Source: JAYTUJ01 sp043744615
GTDB taxonomy: Bacteria > Patescibacteriota > Minisyncoccia > Phycocordibacterales > CAIRYW01
Assembly (NCBI GenBank): GCA_043744615.1
Contig: JAYTUJ010000005.1
Coordinates: 1-37,796 of the forward strand
Direction: 5' to 3'
Length of the DNA: 37,796 nt
Shown here piece after piece: positions 8,417 through 15,212 of the stretch; positions within the stretch are counted from its first letter, which is position 1, and each line of letters begins with the position of its first letter. A program made the position numbers and the translations under genes. The notes beneath the pieces were generated by a model. It saw only the letters and a list, made by a program, of their open reading frames with translations. It was not told where the DNA came from and did not search any database.

Positions 8417-10720
8417 TTATGAATTATGTGCAACTAAAGGAATATTTTTCAAAATTTCTTCATTTACAGAAACTTCCATTTCTTTAAAGAGTCGAAGGCC
8501 TTCTTTTTTGTATTCAACCAAAGGGTCGCGTTGTCCATATGCACGAAGATTAACACTTGATCGAAGGTAATCCATCATTTCAAGATGATCCATCCAAAAG
8601 ACATCGATTGCTTGTAAAATAACAGGTCGGATCATCTGCAAAAACTTTTCTTCTTCAAACTTTGCTTTCTTTTCTTCGATTAATTTTTGTTCATCTTCAG
8701 TCGCTTGAGCAATAATCTTTTCAAAAACTTGTTTGATGTCGTCAGTACTTCCTACTAATACTTTTCGTCTTCGTTCGTATACAATTTTTCGTTGATAGTT
8801 TAATACATCATCATATTCAAGTGTGTGTTTTCGAGAATCAAAATGAAACCCTTCAATTTTCTTTTGTGCAGTTTCAAGAGACCGAGTAACTAAAGAGTTT
8901 TGTATCGATTCATCTTCGGGCAAACCAAGTTTGCCCATCATTCTTTTTACAATATCAGAAGCAAATACACGCATCAGACTATCTTCCATCGAAACATAAA
9001 ATTGAGTTTCTCCTGGATCGCCTTGTCGTCCTGATCGTCCTCGAAGTTGGTTGTCGATTCGTCGTGCTTCGTGTCGTTCGGTTCCAATAACAAGCAAGCC
9101 TCCTAGTGATTTTATTTCTTCATATATTTCGGGTGTATTTGGTACTCCTCCCAATTTAATATCTACTCCTCGTCCTGCCATGTTTGTTGCAATTGTTACT
9201 GCACCCTTTTTTCCGGCTTGTGCAATAATTTCACCTTCTCGTTCATGATTTTTTGCATTCAATACTTGGTGAGGTACTCCTTCTTTATTAAGGTATGCAG
9301 ACAAAAGTTCGTTTCGTTCAATAGAAACAGTACCAATCAAAATCGGCTGACCTTTTTTGTGTAATTCTTTTACCGTACGAGCCAGTGCAATAAATTTTCC
9401 TTTTTCAGTTTGAAAAATTAAATCGTTTGAGTCTTTTCGAGAAATATTTCTATTTGTTGGAACAACAATCGTATCAAGCCCGTATACTTTATAAAATTCT
9501 TCTCCACTTGTTTTTCCAGTCCCCGTCATTCCACCTAATTTTTTATACAGTCTAAAATAATTTTGAAATGTAATCGAAGCATACGTTCGTGATTCTTGCT
9601 GAACCTTCATTCCCTCTTTTGCTTCAACAGCTTGATGTAGCCCTTCTGACCATCGTCGTCCTGGTTGCATTCGTCCGGTAAATTCATCGACAATAATAAC
9701 TTCTCCGTCTTTTACAACATATTCTTTGTCTTTTTGAAACAAAGCTTTTGCTTTTACGGCAGTTTCAAGATGATGAACAAATTTAATTCCACCTTCGGTA
9801 TAGATATTTTCTACACCAAGAGATTTTTCAGCTTTATCAATACCGCTATCTGTCATTGCAATAGAGCGAAACTTTTCGTCCATTGTAAAATCAACATCTT
9901 GTACAAATGTATCTGCAATCTTTGCAAATTTTGCGTACAGATCTTCTGAATCTTTTGTTGGTGAAGAAATAATAAGCGGAGTTCGTGCTTCATCAATTAA
10001 AATAGAGTCTATTTCATCAACGATTGCAAAATGATGTTCGCGTTGTCTTAAATTATTTTGATCATATTCAATATTGTCTCGAAGATAATCAAAACCAAAT
10101 TCATTATTTGTTCCGTATGTTATATCTGCAACATAGGATTCTTTTCGAGTACATGGACGAAGAAAATCATATACAACTTTAAAAGAACCAACATCATCAC
10201 GTTCTTTGTCTTTTTCAACATGCGCAGGATCATACAAATATGATGCTTGCTGATTTATAATACCGACACTTAAACCAAGGAAAGAAAAAATTTGTCCCAT
10301 CCAGACTGCGTCTCGACGTGAAAGATAATCATTGACTGTAACAAGGTGTACCCCTTTACCACTTAATGCATTTAAATATAAAGGTAATGTTGCTACGAGA
10401 GTCTTACCTTCTCCGGTACGCATTTCGGCAATACTATTATTATGAAGAATCATTCCTCCGATTAACTGAACATCGTAATGTCGTTGCCCTAGAGTTCGGC
10501 GCGAAGCTTCTCGCACAACGGCAAATGCTTCGTGCAGTATATTATCTACTGTTTTTCCAGCTTGTAATTGCTTTTTAAAATACTCAGTTTTTGCGGCAAG
10601 TTCAACATCTGAAAGCTTTAATAGTTCAGGTTCGTATGCATTTATTTTTGCAACGTCTTTTTTAAGTTTTGTGACTGTTCGGGCATCTCGGCTTCCGAAG
10701 ATTGTTTGTAGTAATGGCAT
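8417..10720 (-). CDS. secA: Preprotein translocase ATPase SecA (compact form)
   Basis: Drives Sec-dependent protein export through SecYEG. All motor motifs are present: MRTGEGKTLVATLP (Walker A), VDEIDSILIDEARTPL (Walker B region), IIVDEFTGRMQPGRRWSEG, TGTGKTSGEEF, ATNMAGRGVDIKLGG and QLRGRSGRQGDPGETQF. At about 767 residues it is shorter than the 841 (Bacillus) to 901 (E. coli) norm. Only about 50 residues separate RRRKVL from FWMDHLEMMDYLR, so the helical wing domain is strongly reduced, and the C-terminal zinc-binding linker is absent. I chose the ATG at 10718-10720 over the TTG two codons earlier because a -10 box lies exactly 6 nt upstream. The upstream gene is separated by a terminator. 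Confidence 0.97.
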   Translation of the reverse strand: MPLLQTIFGSRDARTVTKLKKDVAKINAYEPELLKLSDVELAAKTEYFKKQLQAGKTVDNILHEAFAVVREASRRTLGQRHYDVQLIGGMILHNNSIAEMRTGEGKTLVATLPLYLNALSGKGVHLVTVNDYLSRRDAVWMGQIFSFLGLSVGIINQQASYLYDPAHVEKDKERDDVGSFKVVYDFLRPCTRKESYVADITYGTNNEFGFDYLRDNIEYDQNNLRQREHHFAIVDEIDSILIDEARTPLIISSPTKDSEDLYAKFAKIADTFVQDVDFTMDEKFRSIAMTDSGIDKAEKSLGVENIYTEGGIKFVHHLETAVKAKALFQKDKEYVVKDGEVIIVDEFTGRMQPGRRWSEGLHQAVEAKEGMKVQQESRTYASITFQNYFRLYKKLGGMTGTGKTSGEEFYKVYGLDTIVVPTNRNISRKDSNDLIFQTEKGKFIALARTVKELHKKGQPILIGTVSIERNELLSAYLNKEGVPHQVLNAKNHEREGEIIAQAGKKGAVTIATNMAGRGVDIKLGGVPNTPEIYEEIKSLGGLLVIGTERHEARRIDNQLRGRSGRQGDPGETQFYVSMEDSLMRVFASDIVKRMMGKLGLPEDESIQNSLVTRSLETAQKKIEGFHFDSRKHTLEYDDVLNYQRKIVYERRRKVLVGSTDDIKQVFEKIIAQATEDEQKLIEEKKAKFEEEKFLQMIRPVILQAIDVFWMDHLEMMDYLRSSVNLRAYGQRDPLVEYKKEGLRLFKEMEVSVNEEILKNIPLVAHNS

Positions 10721-10726
10721 GCACAA

Positions 10727-10735
10727 ATAGTAACA
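10727..10735 (-). promoter_or_regulatory. secA extended -10 promoter, leaderless arrangement
   Basis: The minus strand reads TGT-TACTAT, then 6 nt, then the secA ATG. No purine-rich ribosome-binding site fits between them. The predicted -35 region falls inside the 3' arm of the preceding terminator hairpin and is poor (TAGAGG). Confidence 0.55.
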
Positions 10736-10745
10736 TAAAAATAAA

Positions 10746-10772
10746 ATCCCCTCTACTTGAGGGGATTTTATT
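10746..10772 (-). terminator. Rho-independent terminator after the H1-like gene
   Basis: The stem is AAATCCCCTC / GAGGGGATTT with a five-base loop, followed on the minus strand by TTATTTTTAT. It lies 3 bp beyond the stop of the 35-residue Lys/Ala-rich gene and just upstream of secA. It insulates the two and could also act in the plus direction. Confidence 0.75.
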
Positions 10773-10775
10773 AGA

Positions 10776-10883
10776 CTATCGTTTTTTTGTAGTCTTCTTT
10801 GCTTTTTTTGCAGGAGCCTTTTTTGCTTTTGCTTTTTTAGCTGGAGCTTTTTTAGCTTTTACTGCTTTCTTTTTTGCTGGCAT
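10776..10883 (-). CDS. Histone H1-like Lys/Ala/Pro-rich mini-protein (35 aa)
   Basis: The frame starts ATG (10881-10883) and ends TAG, encoding 35 residues made almost only of K, A and P plus a few T, V and R. It has repeated AKKAPAKKA units and ends TTKKR. This composition matches the C-terminal tails of bacterial H1-like proteins (Chlamydia Hc1/Hc2, AlgP-type), which bind and compact DNA without a folded domain. It is a stand-alone unit between murB and secA with its own rho-independent terminator 3 bp downstream, which argues that it is a real gene. There is no clear Shine-Dalgarno sequence. Binding to DNA or RNA is inference from composition. A polybasic antimicrobial or ribosomal-type peptide is an alternative. 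Confidence 0.7.
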   Translation of the reverse strand: MPAKKKAVKAKKAPAKKAKAKKAPAKKAKKTTKKR

Positions 10884-11063
10884 TGAGATGATGCTTAGCT
10901 AGTAATTGCGACATGCTATGCATGCGCTTAATACAATTATCATCTACATTTGATTTACATACAATATTTTTTTCAAAAAAAATGTGGATAACTAAAAAAA
11001 AATTATTTGAAAAATATTTTTTTATTTTTGAAAAATAAATTTTAAAAAAGTTTTTTATAAAAA
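10884..11063. other. AT-tract intergenic region with a perfect DnaA-box-like site
   Basis: 180 bp between murB and the H1-like gene. The part from about 10960 to 11060 is almost pure A/T with several A/T-only palindromes. TGTGGATAA (10983-10991) is an exact DnaA-box match (TTATCCACA on the minus strand). It must hold the H1-like promoter and the end of the murB transcript. No further gene was seen. Confidence 0.5.
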
Positions 11064-12161
11064 TTATTCTAATGTACGGACTTCGCGTTCAAGTTTTATA
11101 TTTGTTTTCTCAAAAACTTTTTTTATAATTAATTCTACAAATTCATCAACGTCTTTTTTTGTTGCAAGATTTTTTTCTGACATATAATTAACAATCACGA
11201 GCGGTTGCATTTCATACGCACCAATATTTCCAACTCGAAATCCTTTTAATGAACAAACATGGTCAAGAATCCATGCAGTAGAAACTTTTACCATACCAAT
11301 TGTTTGTTGAGGGTATCCTGGAATATCAGAATATATCTTTTTTAATTCATCAAAATGAGCCTGTGTAATAACAGGATTTTTAAAAAACGATCCTGCTGTG
11401 CCATATATAGTTAAATCAGGAAACTTCTTTGCGCGTATACTCACAATAGCCTCTCTGACATCGTGTAACGTAGGCTGTGTAATTTGTTTATCTAAAAAGT
11501 ATTGCGCAACATCTTTATAATCGGTTTTTAATACACCATCTTTTTGTAAAACAAATTCAACAGCAACAATAATATATTTGCTTCCTTCATTTGTTTTAAA
11601 AAAACTTTCACGGTACTCAAATAAACATTCGTCGTGTGTAAATATTTTTTCTTCAAGAGTCTCTGCGTTAATAGTATGTACTGCAAAAATAGTTGTTTGA
11701 ATCTCGGTGCCGTATGCACCAATGTTTTGAACAGGTCCTCCACCAACAGTTCCTGGAATCGCAGAAAGATTTTCGAGACCAAATAAATTTTGCTCAACAC
11801 TTTGTGCGACAAACGAATCCCATTGTTCACCAGCAGCAACCAAAACTTTTACAGAATTATTATTTTTATCTTTATTTTCATCGTCCCACGCAATTCCTTG
11901 TATAGAAATTTTTATCACTAATCCATCAAAGCCATCGTCCGAAGCAAGAATATTTGAACCTCCGCCAATCACTCGAAAAGAAATACTTTTTTCTTTTGAA
12001 AATTTGAGTGCTTGTTTTAATTCTTGAACAGAAAATACCTCAACAAAAAACTTGGCGTACCCACCAATTTTAAATGTTGTATATAAAGACAAAGATACAT
12101 TAGACTGTATCTGTAAGTCTTTTATTTGAATGTCTTTCTTCGCTTCTGTTGACCCTTCCAT
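11064..12161 (-). CDS. murB: UDP-N-acetylenolpyruvoylglucosamine reductase
   Basis: An FAD- and NADPH-dependent enzyme that forms UDP-MurNAc in peptidoglycan synthesis. It has 365 residues. Visible signatures are TTFKIGGYAKFF near residue 29 and GGGSNILASDDGFDGLVI around residue 61 (FAD-binding). GLENLSAIPGTVGGGPVQNIGAYG near residue 127 is also conserved, as are the YRESFFK substrate-binding segment and GSFFKNP with the catalytic serine. The C-terminal LEREVR contains the catalytic glutamate. The arrangement with YRESFFK fits the E. coli-like type I enzyme. The N-terminal 20 residues are less conserved and the start could be slightly downstream. The gene begins 34 bp after the stop of the HEPN-like membrane protein gene on the same strand. 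Confidence 0.96.
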   Translation of the reverse strand: MEGSTEAKKDIQIKDLQIQSNVSLSLYTTFKIGGYAKFFVEVFSVQELKQALKFSKEKSISFRVIGGGSNILASDDGFDGLVIKISIQGIAWDDENKDKNNNSVKVLVAAGEQWDSFVAQSVEQNLFGLENLSAIPGTVGGGPVQNIGAYGTEIQTTIFAVHTINAETLEEKIFTHDECLFEYRESFFKTNEGSKYIIVAVEFVLQKDGVLKTDYKDVAQYFLDKQITQPTLHDVREAIVSIRAKKFPDLTIYGTAGSFFKNPVITQAHFDELKKIYSDIPGYPQQTIGMVKVSTAWILDHVCSLKGFRVGNIGAYEMQPLVIVNYMSEKNLATKKDVDEFVELIIKKVFEKTNIKLEREVRTLE

Positions 12162-12195
12162 AATCAGCTAATGTTAAATTAAGATTAAACAAAAA

Positions 12196-12921
12196 TTAAA
12201 TTAGATAAAATTCTTTAAACACTTCTTCATATAAACCAATAACGCGAACCGCCTCACGTTTGGTCATTTTAAAATCAGAACCTTCGTGCGCAATTGCGTT
12301 TCGAATACGGTGTGCTTGCCACGCTGAGTCAATCGATTTAAATTCACTTCGATTAACTTCTTTTAATCGTTCACCCATTGTTTCACCTTCGTAGCCAATC
12401 TTTTTGAGCATGTCGTCTAAAAGTGCGTCTGCTTCAATAATCGCAAGTCGCCAATCATTTGTATTTTCAGAATCAATAAGACCAAGAATATTTTTCCATT
12501 TTTGATTTGTTTTTTGAGCCAACGACTGAGCAGTTTTTGAAATAGGATGTTCACCATGAGAAACTTTAACAGTGTCAACGGCATGAGAATCATGTGTGTG
12601 CGAATCATGTCCACCTGCATGAGCTTCATCACCATGACTATGGCCGTGTCCATGATGAGAAAACTGTTTCATTTTTTGATGAATAAATACTAAACCAAAT
12701 ATAAATACAAGTGAAGAAAATATCGCAAGAAACTGAAGACCTTTTAAAATATCAAAAAAAGTACTGATCCAATTTGTAAAATCTGGATGAATATTAAGAG
12801 CATTACCAAAAAACCACATTATTCCTTGAATAATAAGAATACCGAGCAATGCCCAAAATATTACGTCGATATGAAACGGGTTTCCTCCACCACCCTCATC
12901 TGCATGTTCTGCATCAGCCAT
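12196..12921 (-). CDS. Membrane protein with His-rich cytosolic linker and HEPN-like C-terminal domain
   Basis: 241 residues, family not recognised by name. Two hydrophobic helices (about 19-40 and 62-82) are followed by a histidine-rich stretch (about 89-125, with HGHGHSHGDEAHAGGH) that could bind Zn or Ni. The soluble helical C-terminus (about 136-241) contains WRLAIIEADALLDDML and ends in a helix bearing RNAIAH (Arg207-His212) followed by EGSDF. R-x4-H after an alpha-helical bundle is the signature of HEPN domains, many of which are RNases or nucleotide-binding partners. HEPN membership is my inference. The gene lies 7 bp downstream of gatA and upstream of murB on the same strand. The protein may be a conserved CPR membrane protein rather than a toxin. 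Confidence 0.7.
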   Translation of the reverse strand: MADAEHADEGGGGNPFHIDVIFWALLGILIIQGIMWFFGNALNIHPDFTNWISTFFDILKGLQFLAIFSSLVFIFGLVFIHQKMKQFSHHGHGHSHGDEAHAGGHDSHTHDSHAVDTVKVSHGEHPISKTAQSLAQKTNQKWKNILGLIDSENTNDWRLAIIEADALLDDMLKKIGYEGETMGERLKEVNRSEFKSIDSAWQAHRIRNAIAHEGSDFKMTKREAVRVIGLYEEVFKEFYLI

Positions 12922-12928
12922 ATGTTAA

Positions 12929-14365
12929 TTATAGTACAGTTCCTTCAAATTTTTTACCAATTTCAAAAAGAACATCTTCGTTGCCGTGTGCAGCCATAAA
13001 CTGAATACCGATTGGTAATTTGAGTAATTTGAGTAATTTTTTGTCTTCTCGTTCAACAAAACCTGACGGAATAGCAATCCCTGGAATACCAACAAGATTA
13101 GCAGTTACGGTAAATATATCCTCAAGATACATTGCGATTGGATCATTTGATTTTTCACCGAACTTAAATGCTGGTGATGGTGATGCAGGAGTTAAAATTA
13201 CATCAACTTCTGTAAACGCTTTTTTAAAATCTTGTGCAATTAATTCTTTTACCGCAAGAGCTTTTTTGTAATAATCGTCGGCATATCCTGCTGATAATAC
13301 ATACGTTCCGAGCAAAATTCTTTTTCGAACTTCTTTTCCAAGCAACTGGGCTCGAGTTTTTGTATAATCTTCAAGCAAATCTTTTCCCTCAATTTTATTT
13401 CCGAATTTTACCCCATCAAATCGAGCCATGTTTGAAGAAACTTCTGCTGGCATAATTACATAATATACCGCAAGTGAGTATCCGATATTTGGAAGAGAAA
13501 TATCTATAATTTCATATCCAAGTGATTTTAATGAGTCTATACTTTTATTAAAATTAGAAAGAATGTCGGCATCGATTCCCCCTTGATTAACAAAAGAAAA
13601 TGGAACTCCGATTTTTTTAGGAGAAACTTTTTTAGTTTCGACATCAATCGAAGTACTGTCGAAAATATCTTTTCCTTTTATTGCATCGAAAATAATTTGT
13701 GCATCAGAAACATTTTTTGTAATCGGACCAATCACATCAAGTGAAGATCCCATTGCCATTAAGCCGTGTCGAGAAACACTTCCGTATGTTGGTTTTAATC
13801 CAACAACTCCGCACAATGCTGCCGGCTGCCTAATTGACCCTCCTGTATCAGAACCAAGCGCAACCAAAGCGCCGTTCATTGCAACTGATGCTGCAGAACC
13901 ACCTGACGAACCCCCCGGAACCCGCGATGTATCGTGTGGATTTTTTGTTGTGCCGTATGCAGAAGTTTCAGTTGAGCTTCCCATGGCAAATTCATCCATA
14001 TTCACCCGTCCCAAAAACACGACATGTTGTGCTTTTAATTTTGTAACGACTGTTGAATCGTATGTTCCTACATATTGTTCAAGAATTTTTGAACCCGCAC
14101 TTGAGTGTTTTGATTTTATTAAAATATTATCTTTAAGTGCAATTGGAATTCCGGTTAGAATTGTTGCGTTACCCGCATCAATAATTTTTTGAGCTTCATC
14201 GGCTTGCTCCATCACATCATCATATATTTCAAGATAGGCATTGATCTGTGGATTTTTTTCAGAAATAATATCAAGATATGTTTGAGCAAGTTCCCGCACA
14301 GTGATTTCTTTTTTCACCAGCATGTCATGAGCTTTTTGTATTGTTAAATTTGAAACGTCTATCAT
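12929..14365 (-). CDS. gatA: Aspartyl/glutamyl-tRNA amidotransferase subunit A
   Basis: The glutaminase subunit of the GatCAB transamidosome, which converts Glu-tRNA(Gln) (and Asp-tRNA(Asn)) to the amidated form. At 478 residues it has normal length. The amidase signature is intact: Lys in ALKDNILI near residue 77, then GGSSGGSAASVAMNGALVALGSDTGGSIRQPAA carrying the cis and catalytic serines, and CGVVGLKPTYG. It follows gatC by 21 bp in the same direction. The gatB subunit is not in the window. No glutaminyl-tRNA synthetase is seen either, consistent with the indirect pathway. Confidence 0.98.
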   Translation of the reverse strand: MIDVSNLTIQKAHDMLVKKEITVRELAQTYLDIISEKNPQINAYLEIYDDVMEQADEAQKIIDAGNATILTGIPIALKDNILIKSKHSSAGSKILEQYVGTYDSTVVTKLKAQHVVFLGRVNMDEFAMGSSTETSAYGTTKNPHDTSRVPGGSSGGSAASVAMNGALVALGSDTGGSIRQPAALCGVVGLKPTYGSVSRHGLMAMGSSLDVIGPITKNVSDAQIIFDAIKGKDIFDSTSIDVETKKVSPKKIGVPFSFVNQGGIDADILSNFNKSIDSLKSLGYEIIDISLPNIGYSLAVYYVIMPAEVSSNMARFDGVKFGNKIEGKDLLEDYTKTRAQLLGKEVRKRILLGTYVLSAGYADDYYKKALAVKELIAQDFKKAFTEVDVILTPASPSPAFKFGEKSNDPIAMYLEDIFTVTANLVGIPGIAIPSGFVEREDKKLLKLLKLPIGIQFMAAHGNEDVLFEIGKKFEGTVL

Positions 14366-14386
14366 AAAATTAAATGGTGTTGATTT

Positions 14387-14680
14387 TTATTGTGATTGTC
14401 CTCCGAGAATCTTTTTTACTTTCACATATTGCCCTTCTCGTGCGGGTGCAGCATTTAAAACAGTTTCGGTATTACTGCCTGTTTCGTTTATATAAGTATC
14501 GTCTCGCATAACATTAACCAGTGAATACTCGGGCGAAGCAATATCTGCAGAAGCAGTTTTGATTTGATCTATATAACCTAAAATAGAAGCCATTTCTTTG
14601 CTCAATGACTCAGCTTCAGAATCGCTAATTGCGATTCGTGAAAGCTCTGCTAATTTTTTTACTTGTGTGACGTCTATCAT
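14387..14680 (-). CDS. gatC: Aspartyl/glutamyl-tRNA amidotransferase subunit C
   Basis: A 97-residue structural subunit that clamps GatA and GatB together. The N-terminus IDVTQVKKLAELSRIAISDSEAESL and the C-terminal NAAPAREGQYVKVKKIL (normally AP..e.g.f.VPkVl) are clear family marks. It directly precedes gatA in the transcription direction. The ATG at 14678-14680 lies 10 bp after the stop of the upstream membrane-protein gene, so it is probably part of the same transcript. There is no strong Shine-Dalgarno sequence. Confidence 0.95.
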   Translation of the reverse strand: MIDVTQVKKLAELSRIAISDSEAESLSKEMASILGYIDQIKTASADIASPEYSLVNVMRDDTYINETGSNTETVLNAAPAREGQYVKVKKILGGQSQ

Positions 14681-14690
14681 GCGAATACTT

Positions 14691-15134
14691 TTAACGATAT
14701 TGAATACGTCCGTTGAACATTGAATTCCATGACTCGAAAGGAAGACCAGTAAACATATCCGTGATCATTGTTAATATTAAAAGTGTTAAAAGAATTAAAA
14801 ATATTTTCTTAACTAAACTAAGATTTGATCTGTTTAATCTCTTATTCACCCGTATCATTACTAAAATAAATAATATTACAGAGATCCAAGCCAAAGGTGA
14901 TAAAATAAAAAGTATTAAATTTCTTGGTCCAAAAGGAACAAAAAGACCTATAAATAGTACAAAAAAATTAATAAGGCCTGACAATATAAAAGAGCTGGTT
15001 GATTTTAAAGATGGTGATGATAGTAAAGTTGAAGATAAAAATGTGTAAGTTATAGTAAGAGATATCCACCAAAACCAAATTGACGATATTAGTTGTTTGA
15101 TTTTAGGGCTTGGTACGTATTGATATGGTGGCAT
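14691..15134 (-). CDS. Four-helix membrane protein of unknown function
   Basis: 147 residues, mostly hydrophobic, with transmembrane segments at approximately 15-35, 48-68, 72-95 and 108-128 and a short amphipathic C-terminus. No motif is recognised. It starts MPPYQYVPSPKIK and has positively charged loops. It is encoded just upstream of gatC and downstream of ligA on the same strand. TATAAA lies 5 nt before the ATG on the minus strand and no Shine-Dalgarno sequence is visible, so a leaderless start is possible. The uninterrupted frame, fit with neighbours and helix periodicity support a real gene; function unknown. Confidence 0.65.
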   Translation of the reverse strand: MPPYQYVPSPKIKQLISSIWFWWISLTITYTFLSSTLLSSPSLKSTSSFILSGLINFFVLFIGLFVPFGPRNLILFILSPLAWISVILFILVMIRVNKRLNRSNLSLVKKIFLILLTLLILTMITDMFTGLPFESWNSMFNGRIQYR

Positions 15135-15212
15135 TCTGTTTTATAAGATAAATTTTAAATGTATTGTAGATATATTATATCAGATTATACAAAGCACCTA
15201 AACTACTTATGC

